Source of the DNA: Pycnococcus provasolii
Lineage: Eukaryota; Chlorophyta; Pseudoscourfieldiophyceae; Pseudoscourfieldiales; Pycnococcaceae
Assembly: GCA_938743325.2 (NCBI GenBank)
Contig: OW568873.1
Location: forward strand, 372,001-436,000
Direction of reading: 5' to 3'
DNA length: 64,000 bases
Made by a program: the position numbers and the translations under genes. Shown piece after piece: positions 10,309 through 19,765 of this stretch. The first letter of the stretch is position 1. Each line of letters begins with the position of its first letter. The notes under the pieces were generated by a model. That model ran no database searches and had not been told where the DNA came from. It worked only from the letters and a program-made list of their open reading frames with translations.

Positions 10309-12435
10309 TTACACTGAGGCGGCATTGTGCCTCTCCTTCAACTTGATGACGATGCCGCGCGCGGCATCGCCCGACCACAGACCGCGCCACTCGCCGCGTC
10401 TAATCGCCTCGAATGAGACGACGCCGAGCGTACTTGGCACCAGGTACAGGAGCGCCGGTTGGCCTCTCTGACCCCCAACATTTAGCTTCAAAGCTATGAA
10501 TGTGAGCGCCAAACCCATCACATAGGCTGCCACGCACGGAATGGCGTACGAACGCGTACCTCCGCTTGCCGTCCCCTGCGCCGCGAGGAGTCGCAGGAGC
10601 ACATCTTTTGGCGGGTCATCCACGCCGATCTCGGTGAGTTGATGTTCCGCCCGTCCCGCACCGCCAAATCGCCGCTCAGCGGATGCGCGCAGGCGAGCCC
10701 ACAAGTCACGCCGCAGTGTGAAAGCGATTAGAAGTCCAGGTAGAACGACGTCACCATATCCCAGCAGCGAGTAACCGCCCAATGGGCTGTTAAGCCTGGG
10801 CACAGTCAGGAGCATCGGCAGCGTCCCACTTGCATGCGATGAGCTGCGCCCTTGGCCAGTCGCAACGCTCACCATCACGCTCTTCCCACCCAACAGAAGT
10901 GGCTGGATGAAAACCCAGAACACGTCGTAAAGGAAGCAGCATGGCAGCAGGATGCACGCCACCTTGAGGTTGGGAAGTCGAATGCCGCGCAGAACGTGCG
11001 CCATGAACGAAACGCCCAGAAGATCTTGCAGCACCCATGCCGCCGCCTCAACAGCGCACATCGTCGGATCCGACGCGTACGCAGGCGCCAACCCGCCTGT
11101 GGCGTCTGAATGAGCGACGACCGTAGAGCGGCACACAAGCCATGCCACAGTAGTGCCAATCGCCAACACCGCACAAGTTGCATCCATCACTGAAATGCCA
11201 GCGGGTCCCACGAAGGAACGTGCCCAGCCCTGCGCCATTTCACTCCAACGTTTTCCCTGCGTCGAATCCTCGTTCTGTTTCCCAAGGCTTTGTAGGAGCG
11301 CCTGCACCTCCTCCGACGCCTCCGCGCTTTCATCCTCCTCCGCAGCATTTCCATCCTCGTCTTTCCTCTCAGCCTGCGGCGACGACGGCGTGTCATCTTG
11401 TGACACCCAAACATGCCAGTCCTCAATGCCGAGTGCACGCTCGAAGAGCAACGATCCCACGAAGAAGCGCAGGAAAGCTGCAAAAGCGATCGCGGCGGCA
11501 ATGGCAAAGAACGCGAGCACGACGGCGTACATCACGTCGGAGATGAGGAAGTACAGAGTCACCAGCATAGTGCTGGCAAACACGACAAAGCAAGCAGCTG
11601 TGCGCGGAGTCACCTCAAGGCTCGTGTTATACTGTTCGTCGTCATCTTCGTCCTCGCTTTCCCCCTCCTCTGACCCCTCCCCCCGGCGCCGTGATGCTGC
11701 CGCTCCCAGGTGTCGTCGCCGCTCCTCTCGCAACCTTCGACGACGTTGCGCAGCGTTGATGCGGTGAATGCACAGCCCGTAGTCTTCCGCGCAGCTCCAC
11801 GCGCTCCCCAGGCCAAGCGTCGCAAGCGCGAGGAAGAGAAGAACAAATGCACTTCCGTCAACGAAGGGGGACTTTAGCAGCGCCACGCTCGCGGTGACGT
11901 TAGCTTCCTTGGCGTCCCGCAGGGCGTCGCGAATGCGGGCACCCGCATCCTGCGGCACCATGACTGCAACGACGCTCAGGTTTGAGGACCCCATTGCAAC
12001 CTGCTCGACGCTCGTGCAGCCCATGCTCCACGCACCTCCACGCCAAGCAGGCAGCGACACGTTGCTCGCGACGACGAGGAGAGGTGCGGACGCAGACTCC
12101 GCGGCGAGAGCCTTCTGGAGGAAGGTGCAATTTCCACGTCCCGCGAGCACGCCTCGGTGCTCCGCCGCAGGCTGACAGCCGTCGAAGGGTTTTGCCAACG
12201 ACACGCGAACAGCATCCTGGGGCGGAACCGCTCCGAACGACGCGAGCACCGCCTCTTCGGTGTGGCTCTCGCCATCACCGTCGACGTACGTGAGATACGC
12301 GTAGACGGGCCTCGACGGGTCAGCGCTGCAGTACGCGTTCGCCTTATCTTCAGCGTGCACGCACTGTGCGAGCGCGCATAGCAGCGCGGTTGTGAGCAGA
12401 AGAAGTGTGCCTCTTCTCCTCGTCGCGGCGTCCAT
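10309..12435 (-). CDS. signal peptide peptidase-like intramembrane aspartyl protease (SPPL2 type)
   Basis: 708 residues. The frame extends further upstream, but the ATG at 12435 is chosen because it is followed by a clean signal peptide (RRRGTLLLLTTALLCALA). Residues about 42-147 form a luminal protease-associated (PA) domain with a GVLAGRGNCTFLQKAL motif. About nine membrane segments follow. All three catalytic signatures are present: LYDVFWVF (YD, residues 503-504), LLGYGDVVLPG (GxGD, 559-562) and PALLYL (660-662). Two acidic cytosolic loops are inserted between membrane segments. Family knowledge: SPPL2 proteases cleave type II membrane stubs in endosomal, lysosomal and Golgi membranes. 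The PA domain separates it from plain ER SPP. Confidence 0.92.
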   Translation of the reverse strand: MDAATRRRGTLLLLTTALLCALAQCVHAEDKANAYCSADPSRPVYAYLTYVDGDGESHTEEAVLASFGAVPPQDAVRVSLAKPFDGCQPAAEHRGVLAGRGNCTFLQKALAAESASAPLLVVASNVSLPAWRGGAWSMGCTSVEQVAMGSSNLSVVAVMVPQDAGARIRDALRDAKEANVTASVALLKSPFVDGSAFVLLFLALATLGLGSAWSCAEDYGLCIHRINAAQRRRRLREERRRHLGAAASRRRGEGSEEGESEDEDDDEQYNTSLEVTPRTAACFVVFASTMLVTLYFLISDVMYAVVLAFFAIAAAIAFAAFLRFFVGSLLFERALGIEDWHVWVSQDDTPSSPQAERKDEDGNAAEEDESAEASEEVQALLQSLGKQNEDSTQGKRWSEMAQGWARSFVGPAGISVMDATCAVLAIGTTVAWLVCRSTVVAHSDATGGLAPAYASDPTMCAVEAAAWVLQDLLGVSFMAHVLRGIRLPNLKVACILLPCCFLYDVFWVFIQPLLLGGKSVMVSVATGQGRSSSHASGTLPMLLTVPRLNSPLGGYSLLGYGDVVLPGLLIAFTLRRDLWARLRASAERRFGGAGRAEHQLTEIGVDDPPKDVLLRLLAAQGTASGGTRSYAIPCVAAYVMGLALTFIALKLNVGGQRGQPALLYLVPSTLGVVSFEAIRRGEWRGLWSGDAARGIVIKLKERHNAASV

Positions 12436-12931
12436 TCTTATTCTTCTTTGGCGCGTTGTGGTGGACTGCGGAGACCTCGTTGTCCTGGGAGGAGAGGAGT
12501 TGAGTGCCCGCCCAAAACGCGCAGCGAGGAGGGAAAGGAGGTCGAGAGGGCACGAAACCATCCCTCGAAGGGCGCGCATCTCACCCTCGTCCAGCCAACA
12601 GGGGATCCCGAGGATGGGGGGTCACTGGAGTCAGCGACGGAGGGAGGCTCGTGCTGTGTGCTGCGTGGCGTCTGCACAGCCGGAGTCACGGAGTACTATG
12701 GTAAGTGAGGCGTGAACGCGTGCGGTACTGCGTGCGACAGCGGAAAGCCAACTTGCAGCTCTCACGCCGGACCGCCAACGAAAAGCGACATGATAAAAAC
12801 TTCAGCGCCACGTACAAAGGCGTTGCTAAGCGGCGCCGCTGAACGGGCTGTATGGTGAATGTGAACGGTGTAAATGGACGACCGTTGGACGAAGTAAACC
12901 CAATTCCTTAAACGAATGAGCGATCTTAGGC
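12436..12931. other. intergenic, nothing recognised
   Basis: 496 bp between the protease start and the WrbA stop (both minus). Overlapping small open frames on both strands have no homology-like motifs. No repeat of note. Confidence 0.5.
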
Positions 12932-14009
12932 TCAGCTTTCCTCATCATCGTCCGCGTCGTGCAGCTGCTTCGCGATCTGCGCCGCCCACTCACCCTGACT
13001 GTACGCCAACTTCACCTCCGACTCGCTTAGCGAACGAAGACGCGACGCCAATCCATCCGCACCCACTACACGTGCCTTGCCAGCCATGCACGTGCCGAAA
13101 GGCGACGCCATGAGCGCGTCCTCCATCACCGGCGACGGCGGAACGCCGACGGGAATCATGCCGTGCTGCAGGAACGTCGCGTGTATGCTTTGAAGAATTG
13201 CCTCGTGGCCGCCGTAGCCACGACCCTGTCCACCAACAGACGTGAACGCACCACCAACTTTGCCCTTAAGCATTCCATAGCTCGTGCCGTTGGCCGTTGG
13301 CTTTGAGCCTGTCTGGAAGTCCGCGAGCGAATCCAGAAAGTATCGACACTCTGCGCACATGCCACCCTGCCTACCTGGAGCACCGATAAGGATACAGTCA
13401 AACTCCAAGCACATTTCAGGGTTGATGACCGGTGCGTCAAGCACACCGTCGTCGTACTTTCAGATGTTCAAGTTTGGTTTGGTTGAAATGTGTAGGGCGG
13501 TGAGTTTTCCATCAGTCTTGCCACAGTTCGTTATTCAAAAGCATGTGCCACAAGTACTTACCATCGCGGGATTGTCGCCGCCTACCGGATCGCGAATACG
13601 GAAGACTTCAACAATGGCACCAGGTACCTGCAGGTATGATTTCGGGAAGGAAGTTTTTGCTGTGAGTAATCGCCAGCACGTGAAAGTTGGACCAACTTTC
13701 CCCCGTCTGCTTGCAGCCTCTTAGGGCTCTTCGCATGAGGACGGCGCCAGCTCAAAGCTTGGCCAAATAGAAAACCATGACAAAAGAACTCACCTGCCGC
13801 GCACCCTCTGCGATGACGTTTGCGAGGGTGACCAGGCGTCCACGCCGGGAAAAGTACACAACCTAAAGTATTGTTAAGCAGTCGTGTGTTGTTTGTGTGG
13901 TTGTTGTGAGCTCCCAGGAACTTCGTGCAGTCACACGCCGCCATCACCGCGCGATACTGCAAGCTTGCGCCGCGTCTTGTTTTGAACTTACCGCCACTTT
14001 GAAGACCAT
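12932..14009 (-). CDS. WrbA-type NAD(P)H:quinone oxidoreductase (flavodoxin-like), 4 exons
   Basis: Exons read on the minus strand at 14009-13992, 13862-13794, 13627-13562 and 13456-12932. The three introns (129, 166 and 105 bp) have GT-AG ends, and all junctions keep frame, giving about 224 residues. The N-terminus contains the flavodoxin FMN phosphate-loop region (VVYFSRRGRLVTLANVI). The last exon carries the WrbA core: FDCILIGAPGRQGGM, KGKVGGAFTSVGGQGRGYGG and LQHGMIPVGVPP. Family knowledge: these FMN enzymes reduce quinones by two electrons and are linked to oxidative stress. The second loop (GAPGRQGGM instead of GTPTRFGNM) is slightly altered. The last acceptor (CTGAAAG) has a poor polypyrimidine tract and is the least certain junction. 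A low-complexity acidic tail ends the protein. Confidence 0.85.
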
Positions 14010-14802
14010 GGTGTTGCCGTCGCCGCTTAGTGCGTTGCGTCAGTCGGCGCTTGTCGGTTGATGGAGCAGCGTCGCGTTGGGGTTGCGTCTGTGGGCGTGC
14101 GTCCAGGGCTGGCCGGAGGGGGGTTCTGTCCAGCGTGGGCGTGGGCAGAAAACCTCGTTGGGTGCGCCTTGGCGAGGGCAGGCCGGGGGTAGCAAGTGGG
14201 CTTCGCAGGAGCATTAGTCTAGTTCAATGAATTGCGCATCCAACCTCACCTTACAGGCACCAGGACACACAATGGCCTATTGGGGCAGGTTGGGCACGAC
14301 GACGACGCACAACGGGACAACGCCTTCCTAGACTATTGAGGCAGCGCCTCCCCCTCCCAGTCTCTTCCAGGTCTCTCCCGTCCTCCCCTCCGCTGCACGC
14401 CTTCGTATTCCGTCCATCCGCATCGAAGAAGAAGGTCGAACCGAAGAGGGAGGCGGAACAGCTCAGGCGACCAAAGGAGGAACCCGAAGAAGGCCGTTCA
14501 ACTAGATCGAAAGACCGCGCAAAAATATCACCCCAATATCAAAGCCGAAGGCTCGAACCAACAACACCCTGGCATAGCCATAGGTTTGTCACAAATCTGT
14601 CTTACAAAATAAAATTTTTAATATCTTACACCCAAGGTACGGTAGCGCTACATACTATTGTACAACTCACGAACGGCGGCGATACCAGAGCAGCTTGCAA
14701 ACTGAGCCAGACATGTCGTCGCCCTCTGTTGGTTTTAATCGTGGTGTTCGATGCGTGGGGGATCGAGGGAAACGTTAGTAAGCAGCTAAGCACAAAATGG
14801 CA
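14010..14802. other. intergenic, nothing recognised
   Basis: 793 bp between the WrbA start and the GH31 stop, both on the minus strand. It contains an AT-rich block near 14600-14635 that probably holds the GH31 poly(A) signal, and GC-rich promoter sequence near WrbA. A plus-strand open frame at 14336-14821 has no protein-like features and is not called. Confidence 0.55.
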
Positions 14803-16820
14803 TCAAAAACATGGCGAGTGAAGAGCCAAACCGCAGTCAACCTGGCGCGTCTCAGGACCACGAACGATACCCTCACCAACTGCGCCATCCATACCCTCCC
14901 ACCTGCCAGGAGGAATCAGAACTGTTCGGCTGTCGCGGCCTTTCGTGCTGATTGGAGCCACGAGAATGTCATCGCCGAGCAGGAACTGGTCTCGAACAGC
15001 CTCGTAGCCTTGATTTGGGAATGCAAATTCCATGTTGCGCACAATTGGTATGCCCGTCTCGCTAGCTTCCTTAGCAAGCGCCAAGATGGCCTCCGCCTGG
15101 CTAGTGTGAAGGAGCGCCGCCTCACGCACACTCGCAAGATGCCCTTCATCAAGCACGCGCCATGGAGCGAGCGAGAACTGCATCATAGGAAAAAGCGCGC
15201 TTGCCTGTGCATATCGAACAAACAGCTCCTGGTCAATTGCAAATCCAGGCTTTGGCTTCAGCGTTCCCACCTATGGTTGTTTTGGATGTTATGTAGGAGA
15301 TGGAAAATGTTGGTTCATGTGTAAGTATGTGGATGATTCGATACGCGTGCAAGTGCATCTTTCAAAGGAAGTCTTCTTACCTCCACGAAGTCACCATACT
15401 GCCCGCCACCAATCATATCGGGACAGGTGAAAGCATAGCCCGATAAACCTTGCGCGATTCCGTTGGGAAGAAGCGCGCTCAGTCCATTGATGCCCCAGGC
15501 ATGCGCTTTATCTGAGAGGCGCATAGCGAGGTGATTGCCGGCCATTTTCCAAGCTGCTCGGTACTCGGAGCTGTTGTAGTGGAGACCAACGCGATTGAAC
15601 GCCTCTAGGTGCTCAAGGCTGCGCTCAGCAGTCTCGCCTCCGAGCTGTCGATAATACTCCGGGTCGCCTCCATCGAATTTGAACCCATCAATGCCGTATT
15701 CACTCTGCAGCTTGTCCAACTCGCCTTTGTACCACGCGGCCGCTTCAGGATTCATGAAGTCCACGAGGGCACTGTGCCCATCCCACCACTCGGGTATACC
15801 CACTCCGCCCCAGCTATTCTTCACGAGGTAATTCAGCGCGCGTAGGTTTCTAAATTCCACGCTATCTGGGCTGACGAACGGCGTCACCCAAACCATCACC
15901 TTGAAGCCCATTTCGTGCAATTCATCCGTCATAGCCTTCGGGTCGGGGAATCGCGCGCTATCAAACGCGAACGAGCCATAGCGTTCCGCCCAGTTTGTGT
16001 CAATCATTAGCACGCCGGGAGGAAAGCCGTGACTGATTGCAGATTTGGCGTATTCCAGGACTGCCTCCTGCGTTGGAGTGTATAAAAGCTCGATCCAGAG
16101 ATTGTACTGAGGCGAGGTGAAGAGGTCTGCGTCCGGCACCACACCAGTCGGCGGGAAGTGGCGAGACGACGCCTGCTTGAAAGCTCCTTTCAGCCCGCCA
16201 CCAAGCGCCACGCCGCTGTCAAAACCTTCCCGGCTTCCCTCAACGCATAGAATGCCGCTTTTTGGCCGCGTGGGGCTGATTTGTATCCGCCTCGGCGTTT
16301 CTGACCATATCCAACGACCGAACGTGCTGAGCAATACCGGGTTCAGCTGGTTGTATCGTGTTTCAGACAAGTCGATAGACCACTTGCCCTCATATGGCTG
16401 CTCGACCCCGCGTTGAACGGCGCCTCCATACCATCGCTCGCTCCACGGCTCCTCCTCGTTCTCCGGGGGTTGGAATGTAAATCCTTGGTCGCCCCAAGGC
16501 ACGCCGAAGCACGGACCTCTCTTCTGCGCTGATGTGGACGCCTTAGTCGTTTGCGCGGCTGAAGTTCCGTTCGAAACGGCGTCGGTGTTACCTGTGGCGG
16601 TGTTCGAGGGAGGTGCCGGAGAGACACCCCGCCGACCCAAGTCAAGTGCCGCGCTGTCGTCGTCGATGCCAGAGAAGTCGACGTTTACGAGCGAACTGAA
16701 GTCGATCGGTGTTTCCGCGTAGAGAAGTGCGAGCACCGCCGCTCCGCCTAGCATGCCTGTGACGAGTGCGATCAGGCCACTCCTCCTGTGCCACCTCTTG
16801 GTGCCGTTGTCCGTTCCCAT
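14803..16820 (-). CDS. GH31 family glycosidase, MYORG-like, type II membrane protein, 2 exons
   Basis: Exons 16820-15381 and 15270-14803 (minus), joined across a 110-bp GT-AG intron in frame, give 635 residues. A short basic N-terminus precedes a single membrane anchor (GLIALVTGMLGGAAVLALLYA, about residues 15-35), so the catalytic domain would face the ER/Golgi lumen. GH31 signatures: WAERYGSFAFD and PKAMTDELHEMGFKVMVW, the nucleophile region GIDGFKFDGGD, and an acid/base region CPDMIGGG. The second exon supplies FPMMQFSLAPWRVLDE and a DDILVAPI strand. These signatures fit the MYORG/yihQ-like branch better than lysosomal alpha-glucosidase. The substrate cannot be deduced. The downstream beta-sandwich is short, so a small 3' exon may be missing. 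Confidence 0.88.
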
Positions 16821-17118
16821 GTGTGCTGTATGTGTGCTGTATGTGTCGCGTGCGAGCAGTCTGCGCACGGCTTGTGCTTGCCGGACACGGGCGTGCGAGC
16901 TTATTAAGGCGAGGCAGGGAGAGGCGGGGGAGGGGAGGGGCGGGACGGGACGGGGAGGCGGACCTGTTCCAAGGTCCAGGGCCCCTTCGCAGACTCCTCG
17001 GGGTTAGAAAAGCGGAGGCTTGGGGGGCCATGACGACGTGCACGACGGGAACGGCAGCCATGACTCATGACGACGACTTGTGATGTAAAAAGCAGTTAAG
17101 AAGTACAGCACAGAAACG

Positions 17119-17935
17119 TTACTCCGACTTGCCACCACCGACGACGTGCACAAACATGCTCGCAGACGAAAAGGCAAGAACGGCGGTCGTTGCACCTTCG
17201 ACCGCCACTGCGGTCCACCCTCCAAGTGCAGAGAGTGGCGCTGGCGCAAGGTCGCCGGCAACGGCGGCTAGACTCTGAGCAACGGCAGCGAGTGCAACGA
17301 GGACCCAAAGCACCAGGTCAGCTCCTGCTGGTCGGTGTTTTCGACAGAAGAGAAGATGGCAGGTGGCAAAGACGCTTAGGACTTGTACAAGGTTGAAGTT
17401 CGACGCGACCGCACTGCGCAAAGGCTTCCACGAAAACTCGGCTGACATGGCGTCCAGATACCTGTCAGGGTGTTGGGTGAAGCGAGCGAGTGAGTGAGTG
17501 TTAAAGTGCTTGGTCATGTTGTGACTTGCGCTATGTCAGAAGGAAACAACGGCAAACGTACAGAGGTATGCCGCGGCGCAGAAGTGCGTCTGCCGAGGCC
17601 CAGCCTAGGCCCAAGCACTGGTAGCGAAGACTTGCAGCTACCGATCTGTGCGTGAGTACTCTCAGAGCAACGTAGACGCCAACAACGTCGACAAGGTTGA
17701 TAATCGACCTCAGGCACTCCTCGGTGTAGTCTACAGTCTCCTCGCCCTCCGTGTCCGAGTTGGGCAGTATGGTGGCGAGCAGCATGAGCTTAAGTCCAGT
17801 CGTGCCGAGATACACGACCCCGCCTTTGATCATCGTAGATTTGGCCTGCGACTCGTGTAATGTCGTTGCGTAGTAGTACACGGCATGCGGCAGGAAGCAC
17901 AGGCTGCACGTTCCGACGAAGTGGAATAAGGTCAT
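17119..17935 (-). CDS. TMEM147: TMEM147 homologue, 2 exons
   Basis: Exons 17935-17562 and 17461-17119 (minus), with a 100-bp GT-AG intron whose splicing restores a continuous 238-residue frame. The start MTLFHFVGTCSLCFLPH matches the invariant TMEM147 N-terminus. LGWASADALLRRGIPLY runs across the junction into SAEFSWKPLRSAVASNFNLV, and GGWTAVAVEGATTAVLAF forms the last membrane helix. About seven hydrophobic segments are present, as in the family (human about 224 residues). Family knowledge: TMEM147 is an ER membrane protein of the back-of-Sec61 complex together with NOMO and nicalin; it aids multipass protein insertion. Confidence 0.9.
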
Positions 17936-18631
17936 CGAGCACTCGGCGTTGTGAGGTGTTGGTTCGTGCGAGAATGCCGGAAAGCGAGGCGGCGCTCGCC
18001 CGCTCCAGGTGGGGGAGAGGGGAGAGGAGAGGAGAGGGCCGGACTCCCCCTGGTTCCCGGAGCATCGCCCTCAAAGAGGAACAAAACCAGTCAGAGGGGA
18101 CTCCTTGTTGAATCGACGAGCACTGCGGAAAGCTTGCAGGCGCTTGCAAGACATGGCACGAGTGCACGACTGCAGGTTCGCGGCCGGTGTTGCATCACGC
18201 TGAACAAGGTGGTCAAGAATCCGGCCGCAAGCTGGCAAGAGCTTGCTTGCAAGTTCGCGAGCTTTCCAGCTTGAAACGAGAAAAGAGCGCGAGCGGGGTT
18301 TGGAGTGCGCCCGGCGCGCAAACCCCCCCGTTTTCGCCAAGATACTGCGCTGCCATCCATGGGAGCGCGTCGACCCCCCAAGGCCCCCAGCTCGATGGCA
18401 GGGAACGGTCGACTCGTTGAGTGTTCTTCCCCGGGGCCCCTTCCCTCTCCCACTCTGCGGTTGTTGTTGTTGTTGCCCTCCCTTCCCTTCCCTTCCCTCC
18501 CTCCCTCCTCCGCAACCTCGATCTCACCTCCGTCTCGCACCTCCGAACACGCTCGGTGGCGGAAGGCGCGCGCCGCAAGCGCTGAGCAACACCACCTGCG
18601 CAGCTCACCTGCCGTGGCCACGCACGGCAAC
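17936..18631. promoter_or_regulatory. divergent promoter region between TMEM147 and nucleotide-sugar transporter
   Basis: 696 bp. It contains a purine-rich GGGGAGAGGGGAGAGGAGAGGAG run (18010-18036, cut here) and a CT-rich CCTTCCCTTCCC run (18478-18512), placed near the expected transcription starts on each side. No TATA box or gene was recognised. Confidence 0.4.
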
Positions 18632-19642
18632 ATGGCGTACGACAAGGACGAGAGAAGGATCGACTTGGCCGAAGAGCCGTCGGCCAAGGCGGCCAAGGGC
18701 GACGTACCGACCGTGGAGTGGGGCCGCAAGCTCGTCGTAACGCTGGCGCTGACCGTGCTGACTTCAAGCCAAGGCTTGTTGATTCAGGCGTCTAAGCAGC
18801 GTGGCGGATATGACTACGCCGTCACAACTGCGAACCTCTGCGTGGAGTTCACCAAGTGCTTAATCAGCCTCAGCGCTCTCTTTAAGGACTACAACGAACG
18901 TGGTGTGAACGACGACAACCGCCTGATGACGACGTGGAGTGAGTTATGGGTTTACCCAATACCCGCGTTCCTCTACCTCATCAAAAACCTCATGCAGTAC
19001 TATATCTTCCTGTACGTTGACGCGCCGTCGTACCAAGTGCTTAAGAACCTTAACATCATCTCCACGGGTGTTCTCTACCGCATCTTCATGAAGAAGATGC
19101 TCAACGGCGTGCAGTGGTCCGCTCTTATCCTCTTAACGCTTGGCTGTACTATCTCGCAGCTCACTTCTAAGTCAGACGCTGTTTTGTCCACGCCTGTCGT
19201 CGGCGTGGTACTTGCCATTGTGATGGCACTTCTTAGCGGTGCCGCCGGCGTGTACACGGAGATGATCATGAAAAAGCGCCCGCAGCGCAGTGTGAACGTA
19301 CAGAACTTTTACCTGTACACATTCGGCATTTTTTTCAACTCGATCGCGTGCATTGTGCAGGACTACGATCAGGTGCTCAACAATGGCTTCTTCGGTGGAT
19401 ACAATTTCCTCGTGTGCATCATGATTTTAAATCACGCGTTGAGTGGACTGGCGGTCAGCCTGGTGATGAAGTACGCTGACAACTTGGTCAAGGTGTACTC
19501 GACTAGCGTCGCCATGCTCCTCACCACCATCGTCAGTATCCCGCTATTCGGGTTCCAGATGACGCTGCCCTTCATCCTTGGCTCGCTCGTCGTCTCCGTG
19601 TCGGTGTACCTTCACTACCAATCCAAACTGGTGAACAAGTGA
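18632..19642 (+). CDS. nucleotide-sugar transporter, SLC35A type
   Basis: 336 residues from the ATG at 18632; the frame is open upstream without convincing coding content. Ten hydrophobic segments are visible. Family signatures include the QGLLIQASKQRGGYDYAVTT loop, SYQVLKNLNIISTGVLYR between the middle helices, GAAGVYTEMIMKK in the second half and VKVYSTSVAMLLTT near the end. These match Golgi UDP-galactose/UDP-GlcNAc/CMP-sialic-acid carriers (SLC35A). The sugar specificity cannot be read from sequence. It probably supplies donors to lumenal enzymes such as the glycosyltransferase at 37289-39094. The 5' flank has a pyrimidine-rich CCTTCCCTT tract (18478-18512). Divergent from TMEM147. Confidence 0.92.
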   Translation: MAYDKDERRIDLAEEPSAKAAKGDVPTVEWGRKLVVTLALTVLTSSQGLLIQASKQRGGYDYAVTTANLCVEFTKCLISLSALFKDYNERGVNDDNRLMTTWSELWVYPIPAFLYLIKNLMQYYIFLYVDAPSYQVLKNLNIISTGVLYRIFMKKMLNGVQWSALILLTLGCTISQLTSKSDAVLSTPVVGVVLAIVMALLSGAAGVYTEMIMKKRPQRSVNVQNFYLYTFGIFFNSIACIVQDYDQVLNNGFFGGYNFLVCIMILNHALSGLAVSLVMKYADNLVKVYSTSVAMLLTTIVSIPLFGFQMTLPFILGSLVVSVSVYLHYQSKLVNK

Positions 19643-19765
19643 CGCGGTCGAACTCGAACCCTAAGATCACGCATTCAGTAACGTAATAGAGTTTGCTTTG
19701 TCCAGCGCTCGTCCACTCACACCATTCGCATTCGGAAATCGTCACATGATGAATTCGTAGTTGCG

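Noticed and set aside
12392-12715. cluster of overlapping small frames on both strands near the protease start
   Set aside because: No homology-like motifs and mutual overlap; chance frames in GC-rich DNA.
14540-14570. GGTTCGAGCC-like tRNA B-box on the minus strand
   Set aside because: The flanking bases do not form the T-stem or an acceptor stem, so it is not a tRNA.
14336-14821. 161-codon open frame between WrbA and GH31
   Set aside because: No domain, starts in GC-rich promoter sequence and runs into the GH31 3' end; likely chance.
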